Source: Flavobacterium branchiicola
Lineage (GTDB): Bacteria > Bacteroidota > Bacteroidia > Flavobacteriales > Flavobacteriaceae
Length of the DNA stretch: 64,000 nucleotides
NCBI RefSeq assembly: GCF_018383905.1
Contig: NZ_JAGYWA010000010.1
Span: 90,166-154,165 of the forward strand
Reading direction: 5' to 3'
This document shows, piece by piece, positions 34,432-42,660 of this stretch (position 1 is the first letter of the stretch; each line of letters opens with the position of its first letter). Position numbers and translations under genes: made by a program. The notes beneath the pieces are model-generated. The model did not search any database. It was not told the DNA's origin and was given only the letters and a program-made list of their open reading frames with translations.

Positions 34432-35646
34432 ATGAAAAAAAACTGCCTCATTCTTGTACTTTTTGTTCTTGCAATTTTCCTAACCAATTGCAGCAACAAA
34501 TCTGATGAATACATTGACCCGCGCGGAACCGATTATGCCGGTTCTGAAAGCTGCATTCAATGTCACCAACAACAATACGAATCTACTTTACATACTTCAC
34601 ATTTTAAAGCAACGTCTCCACCAACAAAAGAAAATATTTTAGGTCATTTTACAAATGGCAAAAATACTTTTGTTTATGGTAAAGACATCAAAATAGTAAT
34701 GGAAGAGCGTCATGATTCACTTTATCAGGTTTTGTATAAAAACGGAAAAGAAGTTGAAGCTTATCCATTTGACGTTGTTTTTGGAACTAAACATGCGCAA
34801 ACCGGTACGTATTGGAAAAACCATTATCCTTACGAATTACCAATTTCTTACTATAAATCGATACACAGTTGGGCAACAAGTCCGGGATATTCTGCTACAA
34901 ATCCAAATTTTGAACGAAAAATAGACAAAGAATGTTTTGCCTGCCATAGTTCGAATATTGGCAGCAGATATATTACGACAAGTTCTGACAGCATTACTTT
35001 CCTGACCATGGATGTTGAAGATTTTATGGATAAGAAAACTTTAGTCTACGGAATTGACTGCGAACGTTGCCACGGACCGGCAAAGAAACATGTTCAGACG
35101 CATTTAAAATTTCCTGATTTAAAACAGGCTCAAAATATAGTGAGTTTTAAAAATCTAAACAGACAACAAAAACTTGATGCATGCGCCTTATGCCATTCCG
35201 GAAATGATCAGGCAAAACTAAAATCCAGATTTCAGTACAAACCGGGAGAAAGTCTCAACTCGTATTTTAGAGCTTACCCGGGCACAAAAGACAGTACAAA
35301 TTTTGATGTACATGGCAATCAGTTAGGATTACTTTCTCAGAGTAAATGTTTTAAACAAAGCCAAAAAATGGATTGTATGTCTTGTCATAATCCGCATCAG
35401 GATTCATCGCAAAATATAGCGACTTATTCTAAAATTTGTATGAGCTGTCATCAGGTTACAAAACATACTCCGGCAACGCTAAAAACAATCTCAAAATCAC
35501 TGCTGGCTAATAATTGTGTAGAATGCCACATGCCAAAGCAAGATTCGAAAGCCATATCTTTTCAGCAATCAAATACAGCAGCGGTAACAAGTTATTCTCT
35601 GCGAACGCATAAAATTGGAATTTATGCGAATATTAAAAAGAAGTAA
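34432..35646 (+). CDS. Seven-haem c-type cytochrome lipoprotein
   Basis: The 404-aa protein has a lipoprotein signal (lipobox LTNC, Cys 20) and seven CxxCH haem-binding motifs: CIQCH, CFACH, CERCH, CALCH, CMSCH, CMSCH, CVECH. Order and spacing resemble cytochrome c554-type multihaem electron carriers, with an uncleaved beta-rich insert (about residues 60-160) between haems 1 and 2. It is expected to be anchored at the outer or inner membrane facing the periplasm. No nitrite or hydroxylamine reductase genes are nearby, so the partner is unknown. Its stop codon abuts the stop of convergent lpxH with no spacer. Confidence 0.88.
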   Translation: MKKNCLILVLFVLAIFLTNCSNKSDEYIDPRGTDYAGSESCIQCHQQQYESTLHTSHFKATSPPTKENILGHFTNGKNTFVYGKDIKIVMEERHDSLYQVLYKNGKEVEAYPFDVVFGTKHAQTGTYWKNHYPYELPISYYKSIHSWATSPGYSATNPNFERKIDKECFACHSSNIGSRYITTSSDSITFLTMDVEDFMDKKTLVYGIDCERCHGPAKKHVQTHLKFPDLKQAQNIVSFKNLNRQQKLDACALCHSGNDQAKLKSRFQYKPGESLNSYFRAYPGTKDSTNFDVHGNQLGLLSQSKCFKQSQKMDCMSCHNPHQDSSQNIATYSKICMSCHQVTKHTPATLKTISKSLLANNCVECHMPKQDSKAISFQQSNTAAVTSYSLRTHKIGIYANIKKK

Positions 35647-36390
35647 TTATTTTTCGAATTTCTGAAGTTCAAATTTTTCGCCGTCAAAAACACCGTAGGT
35701 AAAATAACCAATCCAGTCACCAAGATTTACATAATTAGAATCTTCACCCACCGGAATAATCATTGGTAAATGACGGTGTCCGAAAATGAAATAATTGTAA
35801 TGTTTGGTTTCCAGTTTTCGTTTGGCATACAAAACCAGCCATTCGTTTTCTTCTCCAAGAAACTTAACATCTTCGTCTCCGGAAATTAGTTTGTTTTTAA
35901 CCGATAAATATTGTGCTAAACTTACCCCGACATCGGGATGAAGCCAACGGAAAAGCCATTTTGAAAACGGATTTGTAAATACCTTTTTCATTCTTTTATA
36001 GCCTTTATCGCCGGGGCCTTTTCCGTCGCCGTGACCAATTAAAAAGGTTTTTCCGTTAAAAGTAAATTCTTTGTTATCATGATAAACCGGAATATTTAAT
36101 TCGGTCTGAAAATAATCATTCATCCATAAATCATGATTTCCCACGAAAAAATAAATCGGAATTCCGCTGTCGCGAATTTCGGCCAGTTTACCCAAAATAC
36201 GTACGAAACCTTTTGGTACAACAGTTTTATATTCGAACCAAAAATCAAATAAATCTCCTAACAAAAAAATTGCTTCGGCATCTTCTTTAACCTCATCTAA
36301 CCAGGCAACGAATTTTTTCTCGCGCGGAAGACTCAATTCTGGAGTTGGAGCACCAAAATGCTGATCTGAAGCAAAATATACTTTTTTCAT
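35647..36390 (-). CDS. lpxH: UDP-2,3-diacylglucosamine diphosphatase (LpxH-like)
   Basis: Calcineurin-like metallophosphoesterase (247 aa). Metal-binding motifs appear in order: DQHFG (residues 8-12), GDLFDFWFEYK, GNHDLW, HGDGKGPGD and FGHRHLP. The GDLFDFWFE form is typical of LpxH, which hydrolyses UDP-diacylglucosamine to lipid X in lipid A synthesis at the inner membrane. In Bacteroidota this branch is annotated as LpxH. TAGA-type repeat text lies upstream (36391-36450). Confidence 0.88.
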   Translation of the reverse strand: MKKVYFASDQHFGAPTPELSLPREKKFVAWLDEVKEDAEAIFLLGDLFDFWFEYKTVVPKGFVRILGKLAEIRDSGIPIYFFVGNHDLWMNDYFQTELNIPVYHDNKEFTFNGKTFLIGHGDGKGPGDKGYKRMKKVFTNPFSKWLFRWLHPDVGVSLAQYLSVKNKLISGDEDVKFLGEENEWLVLYAKRKLETKHYNYFIFGHRHLPMIIPVGEDSNYVNLGDWIGYFTYGVFDGEKFELQKFEK

Positions 36391-36487
36391 TTAAATTATT
36401 AGATTGTTAGACTTCTTAGAATTTTAGACTTTTTGTCTCTCTGAGCGAAGTCGAAGAGTTCAGAATTTGGAATTTCTTTTTTTAATT

Positions 36488-36940
36488 TTAAAGATTATCA
36501 GAAGCGTACCATTCTGCAAATGAAGATTCTGTTTCCTGAAGTTTAAGAGAAAAAAGAGAAATTCCGGCCGGAAGTCTTCCTATAATTCTTTCTGCAAAAT
36601 CAACCACCATATTTTCACTTGTTGGCTGATAATCTACCAAAATTACATGATGCCCGCGGTTTTTCAACTCATTTGCCAATTCAATATGCGGTGTTGTTTG
36701 GTTAAAAACAGTAGCATGATCAAACTGATCGACGATTTCTTCTTTTACAATTTTCTTTAGGTCAGAAAAGTCAATTACCATTCCGTACTTCACATTCGAT
36801 CGGTCTGTAATTGGCGAACCAATAACGGTTACCGACAATTTATAACTGTGGCCGTGAACATTCTTGCATTTTCCGTCATAACCGTACAAAGCATGTCCGG
36901 TTTCGAAACTAAATTGTTTTGTAATTCTGATATTACTCAT
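36488..36940 (-). CDS. queD: 6-carboxy-5,6,7,8-tetrahydropterin synthase (6-pyruvoyl-tetrahydropterin synthase family)
   Basis: The 150-aa enzyme belongs to the PTPS/QueD family and forms the pterin precursor of queuosine. Zinc-binding and catalytic motif FETGHALYGYDGKCKNVHGHSYKL (residues ~11-34), with His residues and a Cys; FDHATVFNQTTP and PTSENMVVDFAERI follow. The KCKNVHGHSY form matches QueD. A perfect -7 box (TAAATTTG, 36969-36962) lies 22 bp upstream, so it is transcribed separately from the small membrane gene behind it. Confidence 0.92.
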   Translation of the reverse strand: MSNIRITKQFSFETGHALYGYDGKCKNVHGHSYKLSVTVIGSPITDRSNVKYGMVIDFSDLKKIVKEEIVDQFDHATVFNQTTPHIELANELKNRGHHVILVDYQPTSENMVVDFAERIIGRLPAGISLFSLKLQETESSFAEWYASDNL

Positions 36941-36973
36941 CGATTCTTAATTTTAAGCTTGCAAATTTACAAA

Positions 36974-37150
36974 TTAATAACCGTTTTCGTCTCTTTTTTT
37001 AGCACGGTTATACATCCAGTATGCAATTCCTACTAAAATTACAAACGGAATAAAAGATCCAATGACAACGCCAAGCTGATATCCGCTGTCTGGCGCATTT
37101 TTAAGTTTTTCGGCTACATCGACTTTTTGAAATAATGAAATCAGTCTCAT
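36974..37150 (-). CDS. 58-aa single-pass membrane protein
   Basis: ATG at 37150-37148, TAA at 36976-36974. The sequence begins MRLISLFQKVDVAEKLKNAP, followed by a TM helix (about residues 26-46, VVIGSFIPFVILVGIAYWMY) and a basic tail (NRAKKRDENGY). The positive-inside rule places the C-terminus in the cytoplasm. The codon pattern and TM plus basic tail look like a real gene. The reading frame on the opposite strand starting at 36848 is a shadow. Function unknown; it lies upstream of queD and has its own start region. Confidence 0.6.
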   Translation of the reverse strand: MRLISLFQKVDVAEKLKNAPDSGYQLGVVIGSFIPFVILVGIAYWMYNRAKKRDENGY

Positions 37151-37170
37151 TTTAAATTGTTTTAATCCTG

Positions 37171-37256
37171 TAAGGTTTTCAAAACCTTATAGATAGAATA
37201 TACTTTTTTTGACTCTAATAATCAAACCTACAAGGTTTTAAAAACCTTGCAGGTTT
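37171..37256. repeat. Pair of AAGGTTTT/AAAACCTT palindromes
   Basis: TAAGGTTTT-c-AAAACCTTA (37171-37189) and CAAGGTTTT-a-AAAACCTTG (37231-37249), the latter extended by AACCTA/CAGGTT flanks. This is the same family and the same paired arrangement as at 3851-3968. Confidence 0.75.
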
Positions 37257-37265
37257 ATATGAAAA

Positions 37266-38030
37266 TTATTTTTTAAATTGTTTTAATGCATTTCTGCTAA
37301 AATCAGACAGTACCAATTTTCCTGTAATTGCAGCACGTTCAAAAAGCAGCGATTCCCAATTTTCGGTATTTTCCCAAATAATCTTTTTCATTTCCAGCAA
37401 AGCTTCCGGATTATATGAGCTTAACTTTTGAACAAAATCATCTATTTTAAGATCAAGACTAAAAGATTCACAAACTACCGAAAAAAGTCCTTTTTGAAAA
37501 GCCCATTCTGCCGATTTCCATTCGTGTGCAGCAAGCGTCATTTCGGTCATGGCTGTCTTACCAATTTTTCGTGAAACTGCGGGTTCAATAACAAAAGGTC
37601 CAATCCCGATTGCCAGTTCAGACAATTTTACATCACTTTCGGGAGTTGCAAAAACATAATCACAAGCTGCAATAATACCAACGCCACCGCCAACGGCTTT
37701 TCCCTGAACGCGACCAATAATTAGTTTATTGCAATTGCGCATTGCATTAAGCAAATGAGCAAAACCAGAGAAAAATTCTGTTCCCTGCTCTATATTTTCA
37801 ACTTCCAGAAGTTCATCAAAAGAAGCTCCGGAACAAAAAGTCCTTGCTCCTTCACTTTTTAATATAATAACCGAAACATTTTCATTTCGGCTCAACAGAT
37901 TAATTTCTGCCGTAAGGCGATCTAATAATTGACGCGGAAAAGAATTACTCGCAGGATGACCAAACTGAATGGTTGCAATAGTATTTTGAAAAGAAGTTTC
38001 TAAACTTCCTTTTGAAATTTCTGAACTCAT
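37266..38030 (-). CDS. Enoyl-CoA hydratase/isomerase family protein
   Basis: The 254-aa crotonase-fold protein has an oxyanion-hole segment TFCSGASFDELL (about 67-78) and the GRVQGKAVGGGVGIIAACDYVFATPESDVKLSELAIGIGP core (about 105-145). Usual catalytic glutamates are not clearly at the canonical sites (GGGVGIIAACD; KLSELAIG has a Glu). The reaction cannot be fixed: hydratase, isomerase or methylglutaconyl-CoA hydratase-like are all possible. It stands alone. TACCTTTA (38048-38041) is a one-mismatch -7 box. Confidence 0.85.
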   Translation of the reverse strand: MSSEISKGSLETSFQNTIATIQFGHPASNSFPRQLLDRLTAEINLLSRNENVSVIILKSEGARTFCSGASFDELLEVENIEQGTEFFSGFAHLLNAMRNCNKLIIGRVQGKAVGGGVGIIAACDYVFATPESDVKLSELAIGIGPFVIEPAVSRKIGKTAMTEMTLAAHEWKSAEWAFQKGLFSVVCESFSLDLKIDDFVQKLSSYNPEALLEMKKIIWENTENWESLLFERAAITGKLVLSDFSRNALKQFKK

Positions 38031-38134
38031 AAAAATAAATTTAAAGGTAAAGTTACGCTTTTGAAAAATAATTAACTGGAAACTATTTGAAATTTGTTTT
38101 TTGATAATTAATTGCCTTTATTTGCTAAGGCTTT

Positions 38135-38208
38135 GGGGGATTAGCTCATTTGGCTAGAGTATCCCGATGTAAAATCGGGAGGGAAACAGTTCGAATGTAG
38201 ATTCTCAA
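38135..38208 (+). pseudogene. Degenerate tRNA-like copy 1
   Basis: The first 27 nt (acceptor 5' strand and complete D-arm, GGGGGATTAGCTCATTTGG...) are identical to the functional tRNA-Ala at 38299. The anticodon arm is replaced by TCCCGATGTAAAATCGGGA, with a 9-nt loop if five pairs form. The T-loop TTCGAAT is kept, but its flanks (ACAG/GTAG) do not pair, and the acceptor 3' end reads ATTCTCA. It is not a canonical tRNA. The repeat unit is 82 bp. Confidence 0.65.
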
Positions 38209-38216
38209 ACAAAAAA

Positions 38217-38290
38217 GGGGGATTAGCTCATTTGGCTAGAATATCCCGATGCAAAATCGGGAGGATGACAGTTCGAATACAGATTCTCAA
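38217..38290 (+). pseudogene. Degenerate tRNA-like copy 2
   Basis: A tandem copy, exactly 82 bp after copy 1 and 82 bp before tRNA-Ala. It has the same replaced anticodon arm (TCCCGATGCAAAATCGGGA) and a non-pairing T-stem (ACAG/ACAG). It differs from copy 1 at a handful of positions, mostly in the variable and T-arm regions. Confidence 0.65.
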
Positions 38291-38298
38291 ACAAAAAA

Positions 38299-38372
38299 GG
38301 GGGATTAGCTCATTTGGCTAGAGTACTTGCCTGGCAGGCAAGGGGTGACCGGTTCGAATCCGGTATTCTCCA
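38299..38372 (+). tRNA. tRNA-Ala (GGC anticodon)
   Basis: 74 nt with a full cloverleaf: acceptor GGGGGAT/ATTCTCC (two G-T pairs), D-arm GCTC/GAGT, anticodon stem CTTGC/GCAAG with loop CTGGCAG (anticodon GGC, reads GCC/GCU alanine codons), T-arm ACCGG-TTCGAAT-CCGGT, discriminator A. The 3' CCA is not encoded. A strong terminator follows 18 bp later. Confidence 0.93.
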
Positions 38373-38389
38373 CACATTTTTCACAACAA

Positions 38390-38424
38390 AAAATACCCAA
38401 ACAACTCTGTTTGGGTATTTTTGT
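38390..38424 (+). terminator. Terminator after tRNA-Ala
   Basis: Hairpin AAATACCCAAACA (38391-38403) / TGTTTGGGTATTT (38408-38420), 13-bp perfect stem with a 4-nt loop, followed by Ts. Confidence 0.85.
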
Positions 38425-38440
38425 TTGTATACGTTATGTA

Positions 38441-38471
38441 AACCCGACAGGTTTTAAAAACCTGTCGGGTT
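38441..38471. repeat. Perfect 31-bp CCCGACAGG palindrome
   Basis: AACCCGACAGGTTTT - A - AAAACCTGTCGGGTT, 15-bp perfect arms. The same family as 25447-25480. The region between it and the AraC gene (to 38616) is A/T-rich with no visible gene. Confidence 0.8.
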
Positions 38472-38616
38472 TAACAAGTGACTTGAATTCTTTATTTTAC
38501 AGTTTTTTTTTAAAAGTCTGTAAACTTTTATTTTACCGGTTTTTTATTTTTATTCCATCAAGTTATAGAAATATTTAAACCTCATCTACTTTTATCATAT
38601 TCAAAAAATATTTTAC

Positions 38617-38624
38617 TATTTTTG
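38617..38624 (+). promoter_or_regulatory. -7 box of AraC-family regulator gene
   Basis: TATTTTTG is an exact TAnnTTTG match. The TTG that opens the longer frame (38622) lies within it, so translation must start downstream, at ATG 38703. Confidence 0.5.
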
Positions 38625-38702
38625 GATGGCTTAGCAAAAGTTTTTTTTGCATTAAAACAAATTAGCCAAAATTACAAACCAAAAAACACCCAAAAATACT
38701 GC

Positions 38703-39842
38703 ATGGATAAGATCAATTTATTAGTTATTGTTACCATAATTACCTTATTCATTTTACTATTTCTTGCTTTTTTTTTGTTTGCGGTCAAGACAAAGCATAA
38801 GACAAGTAATTCTCTTTTTGCTGCTTTTTTAATATTACAAGCAATTGACACCAGTCAGACTTTATTTGACTTAGTAATTCATGAGCCTTCGAATCTTGGA
38901 ATGTTAAGAGGTTTGTGTGCTTTCTTACAAATTCCTGTTTTATATCTGTATGTATTATCGGTTTGTTATTCAGATTTTAAGCTTAAACCCAAACATCTAA
39001 TACATGTTCTTCCATTTTTAATTGCCAATCTGGTTTTATTGCCTCGCTTTTACGCAGTAGATACTGCTTCTAAAATTAATCTAATCAAAAACTATCAAAA
39101 TAGTATTGAAATACAGTTCAATCATATTCTTATACATGTTCAGCTAATTGTATATATCATTGCTGTTTTTATGGTATTGAGAAAAGCAAAAAAACTATAT
39201 CTCGAAAATTGTGCCGGTACAAGTATAAGTTCTTATAATTGGTTATTTCAGTTTGCAGTTCTAATGACCATTTTGTATTCGGCTGCTATTTTAAAAAATA
39301 TCTTCAAATTCTCCGATTATCCCAATATTTCTGAATGGATAAAAATTGGACTCTTGGTGTTTCAGCTCTTTATTGTTTGTTGGTACTTATTTAAAGCATT
39401 AAACAACCCCGATTTATTTAAGAGTGTTGATTCAAAATTACAACTGGTTTCGGATATTGTTTTAGAAGAAAAAAATAAGGAACAATTACCTGTAAGTGAA
39501 AAAGAATATAATGAAGAGTTATTGAAACTACAGCAGTATATGGCGGAAGAAAAACCGTTTTTGGATCCTTCTTTAACAATTCAGGATGTCTCTAAGGGTA
39601 TTGCAATTCCGGTTAGGGATCTCTCTCTTTTAATTAATCATAAATTAGAGCAGCATTTTTACGATTTCATTAATACCTATCGCATAGAAAGTGCCATGAA
39701 TATTTTAAAAGATGCCACAAAAAGCAAGGTCACTATTTTAGAAATTTTATATGATGTAGGTTTTAATTCGAAATCTTCTTTCAATACCGCTTTTAAAAAA
39801 CATACTGGCTTCACTCCTACCGACTATCGTAAAGCGCTTTAA
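38703..39842 (+). CDS. Membrane-bound AraC-family transcriptional regulator
   Basis: From the ATG at 38703 the protein is 379 aa. The N-terminal ~230 residues hold about seven TM helices (MDKINLLVIVTIITLFILLFLAF...). The C-terminal region holds an AraC HTH pair: TIQDVSKGIAIPVRDLSLLINHKLEQHFYDFINTYRIESAMNILKD, then VTILEILYDVGFNSKSSFNTAFKKHTGFTPTDYRK. A 7TM domain joined to an AraC domain is common in Bacteroidota and suggests a membrane-sensed signal acting directly on DNA. The serine hydrolase gene 155 bp downstream is a likely target (inference). Confidence 0.87.
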   Translation: MDKINLLVIVTIITLFILLFLAFFLFAVKTKHKTSNSLFAAFLILQAIDTSQTLFDLVIHEPSNLGMLRGLCAFLQIPVLYLYVLSVCYSDFKLKPKHLIHVLPFLIANLVLLPRFYAVDTASKINLIKNYQNSIEIQFNHILIHVQLIVYIIAVFMVLRKAKKLYLENCAGTSISSYNWLFQFAVLMTILYSAAILKNIFKFSDYPNISEWIKIGLLVFQLFIVCWYLFKALNNPDLFKSVDSKLQLVSDIVLEEKNKEQLPVSEKEYNEELLKLQQYMAEEKPFLDPSLTIQDVSKGIAIPVRDLSLLINHKLEQHFYDFINTYRIESAMNILKDATKSKVTILEILYDVGFNSKSSFNTAFKKHTGFTPTDYRKAL

Positions 39843-39997
39843 TTTAGCACTTTGTAATTACTCGTACTCGTGTTTTTAACTATTCGTACTATTTTCTTTT
39901 TTACAAATGCGTTCGAATATTTTCACTCGGTCGCGTAGGTTTAATTTCTCCCACATCTTTGTATCGAAATAAATTTCTAACCGAAAATCACGATACA

Positions 39998-41476
39998 ATG
40001 AAAAACTTTATTTATTTACTACTTCTTATAGTAACAACTTCGAACGCACAAACAAACAACAAAACAGTATCACAAAAAAAAGATTATAGTTTTCTTACTG
40101 ATAGTTTAAATATTAATGAACAACTGGAAAAAAATAAACTTGCCGGATTTAGTCTTGTTGTTTTTGAGAACTACCAGATTGTTTATTCCAATCAATTTGG
40201 TGTAAAATCGATAAACTCGCCAGAAAAAATAGATCAAAACACTGCTTTTTCTACCGCTTCGATTTCAAAACCTATTACGGCACTACTTTGTTTTATGCTT
40301 GAAGAAAAAGGCTTAATTAATTTAGACGATCCGATAGATGGTTATCTAAAACGCTGGCACTTGCCAAAAAGTAAGTTTACCGAAAACCATAGCCCAACCT
40401 GGAAACAATTTTTAAATCATACGGCTGGTACAACTCAGGGCGGATTTGCAGATTATTATGAAGGCGATACCATCCCGACAATAAAACAAAGTCTTTTAGG
40501 TCAAATACCACGATATGATAAAGAAATTGAATTTTTGTTTACACCAGGAACGAGTTGGTCGTACAGCGGTGGCGGTTATGTGATTATTCAAATGGCTTTG
40601 GAAGATACTTTTAATACATCTATCGCAGAACTTGCTAAACAATATATCTTTTCGCCTCTTGGATTAAAAAACACTACGATGACACAACCTAACGAAAAAG
40701 GATTCTTAACAAATGTGGCACTCGTTCACGATCAAAACGAAAAAGTTATTAGAACTGGTTTACCAATTACGCCGCAAGTTGGAGCTTCAGGAATGTGGTC
40801 TACACCTACAGATTTAGCTTTAATTGCTATTGAAATACAAAATGCCTTGCGCAATAAAAACAATAAAGTGATTTCTCATTCTATTGCACAAAAAGTAACA
40901 GAAGTAACCGCCTTAAAAGATGCTGTTGCCGGATGGAGTTACGGATGGCAAAAGTCCTTTGGCTATAATAACTACGATTGGTTTATTTGCAATGGCTCAA
41001 ACACAGGAGTTGGAGGTACTGTTTTTGCGACTATGAAAGATGGAAACGGCTTTACATTTCTAACCAATGGCGAAAAACCAAATCGTTTTCCTGTAATGTC
41101 GCACACCCAAAGAAAGCTTTTGAAATTAATGAACTGGAATGGAAAATCACCTAACGAGGAAACTCAGGAAGTTCCAAAAGATTTAAAAGAAAAACTAATC
41201 GGAACTTATGATGATTTTCTTTATGGACAAGGAGTAGAAACCAAAATAGTAGAAAAAAACAATCGCCTTTATGTTGAGTCTATGCTTTTGGATCATTTTA
41301 AAGGAAAAAATGACAACGAATTAGTTTATCTAAAAAATGGATCTTTTAAAATTATAGATTATCCTAACGTACTAAAATTCGGTTTCAGTGATAAAAAACT
41401 AAGTTCTGTAGTCTTGACAAGAGGCAATTTGAATACTGAAGTTCTAATTACTGAAGCAATAAAGTCTGGTAAATAA
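39998..41476 (+). CDS. Serine hydrolase, beta-lactamase/DD-peptidase (class C) family
   Basis: From the ATG at 39998 it is 492 aa with a signal peptide (MKNFIYLLLLIVTTSNAQ). The catalytic SxxK motif is in FSTASISKPITALLCFMLEEKGLINLDDPI and the tyrosine motif in TSWSYSGGGYVIIQ; a late GVGGTVFATMKDG segment fits the third motif area. The family includes esterases, D-aminopeptidases and AmpC-like enzymes, and sequence alone does not settle the substrate. The C-terminal ~100 residues form a beta-rich add-on domain. It is probably periplasmic. A near-consensus box (CATCTTTG, 39952-39959) precedes it. Confidence 0.85.
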   Translation: MKNFIYLLLLIVTTSNAQTNNKTVSQKKDYSFLTDSLNINEQLEKNKLAGFSLVVFENYQIVYSNQFGVKSINSPEKIDQNTAFSTASISKPITALLCFMLEEKGLINLDDPIDGYLKRWHLPKSKFTENHSPTWKQFLNHTAGTTQGGFADYYEGDTIPTIKQSLLGQIPRYDKEIEFLFTPGTSWSYSGGGYVIIQMALEDTFNTSIAELAKQYIFSPLGLKNTTMTQPNEKGFLTNVALVHDQNEKVIRTGLPITPQVGASGMWSTPTDLALIAIEIQNALRNKNNKVISHSIAQKVTEVTALKDAVAGWSYGWQKSFGYNNYDWFICNGSNTGVGGTVFATMKDGNGFTFLTNGEKPNRFPVMSHTQRKLLKLMNWNGKSPNEETQEVPKDLKEKLIGTYDDFLYGQGVETKIVEKNNRLYVESMLLDHFKGKNDNELVYLKNGSFKIIDYPNVLKFGFSDKKLSSVVLTRGNLNTEVLITEAIKSGK

Positions 41477-41502
41477 AATCAAAAAAAGCAATAACTTAAA
41501 TT

Positions 41503-41538
41503 AATAAACCCTTGTAAATTCAGCTACAAGGGTTTATT
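41503..41538. terminator. Bidirectional terminator
   Basis: AATAAACCCTTGTA (41503-41516) / TACAAGGGTTTATT (41525-41538), a perfect 14-bp stem between the convergent serine hydrolase and YD-repeat lipoprotein genes. Confidence 0.8.
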
Positions 41539-41567
41539 CGTTTTAAGAAAGTATATAATTAAGCTTT

Positions 41568-42584
41568 CTACTCATATTCAAAAACAGTAATATCTGTTGT
41601 ATAATTAAATCCTGCAGCATCATACTTTATTAGATATCCCTCTTCATCATAAAAATATTTCGGAACAGCTTCAAACTGCACTTGCCAACTTCCGTTAGAT
41701 AATATATTTGAAGAAATCTTTGTTACGTGTAAATATTGATTATCTAATCTATAGTATGGCTCTTTATTATAAACTCCTGCTTTAGTTGGATCAAAAGTAA
41801 AAATTACATAACTCGTCAAAGTTTCAGTTTGATCGGAATTAACACTATACCAAGCTTTTACATAACTAGTATCATTTGGATAAGTATATTTATAGTGCAT
41901 CTGCAAGACATCATGAATATAGAAAAAAGCTTCATTTATTCTTCCTTGTTCATCATACATATATTTATAACTTACATGACCGTCATTTTCAATTCGTTTC
42001 TCCATCAGCCCTTGTTCGTTATATGTATAATGGCTTCCGAACGCGTATGATGATATCATTTCATTCAATGAACCATTGTTATTATAAGTAAAACTGAAGT
42101 TTTCTGGTGTATTTGTATGTCCATTATTTGTATAAACTTTATCAGTATTAATACTAATAAGCTGACCTAATGAATTGTATTTATAAACAAGATCATAATC
42201 TCGTTCGGTAGTTTTATTTAAAGCTATTTCAGCAACATCAAAAAGATTCTCTGAGGGTAAACTTCTGTAAATATTTAAATCTCTATCGAGGTGGTACTCA
42301 TAAATATTAACTCCAATATTTTGAGCAAATCTTGTAGATTTAACTATACGTTTTCTTACTTCGGCATTTTTTGCTGTTTTTGACGAACTTATATTTACAA
42401 TCGCAGGTTTCATCATTTCTGACTTAGGCAGAACAGGTTTTGTAACAACTGGATCTACAGGCTTTGGATCTACAGGAACAACAACCTCAGGTTCTTTTGA
42501 GGATTCATCTGCAGAACAGCTAACTATTGTGCATTGCAATAAAATGGTAAAAACAGAAAGCAATCTAAGTAGTTTTTTCTTCAT
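41568..42584 (-). CDS. Lipoprotein with YD-type (RHS-like) repeats
   Basis: The 338-aa protein has a lipoprotein signal peptide (lipobox IVSC, Cys about 23), a Pro/Val/Lys-rich linker (VVPVDPKPVDPVVTKPVLPK), then repeated tyrosine-rich units of YD/RHS style: YKYNSLGQLISI, FTYNNNGSLNEMI, YTYNEQGLMEKRI, YMYDEQGRINEAF. Such repeats form beta-strand wraps in RHS and teneurin proteins. Here they are few and no toxin domain follows, so it is probably a small surface lipoprotein. Function unknown. Confidence 0.75.
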   Translation of the reverse strand: MKKKLLRLLSVFTILLQCTIVSCSADESSKEPEVVVPVDPKPVDPVVTKPVLPKSEMMKPAIVNISSSKTAKNAEVRKRIVKSTRFAQNIGVNIYEYHLDRDLNIYRSLPSENLFDVAEIALNKTTERDYDLVYKYNSLGQLISINTDKVYTNNGHTNTPENFSFTYNNNGSLNEMISSYAFGSHYTYNEQGLMEKRIENDGHVSYKYMYDEQGRINEAFFYIHDVLQMHYKYTYPNDTSYVKAWYSVNSDQTETLTSYVIFTFDPTKAGVYNKEPYYRLDNQYLHVTKISSNILSNGSWQVQFEAVPKYFYDEEGYLIKYDAAGFNYTTDITVFEYE

Positions 42585-42660
42585 GTAATCTATGATTTAG
42601 AGCGCTAATATACTTATTTATCCTACACTATAATCACACGAGATTATTACTTTTTGTTGG

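Noticed and set aside
38135..38298. CRISPR-like array of 82-bp units
   Set aside because: Only two degenerate tRNA-like units plus one tRNA, with no unique spacers of CRISPR length and no cas genes. No CRISPR array was seen anywhere in the window.
38327..38578. 83-aa frame over the tRNA-Ala, terminator and palindrome
   Set aside because: Overlaps a functional tRNA and its terminator; chance frame.
41568..42584. RHS-type polymorphic toxin
   Set aside because: Only a few YD-like units, no toxin tip, no core-associated cleavage motif and no immunity gene downstream; a small lipoprotein fits better.
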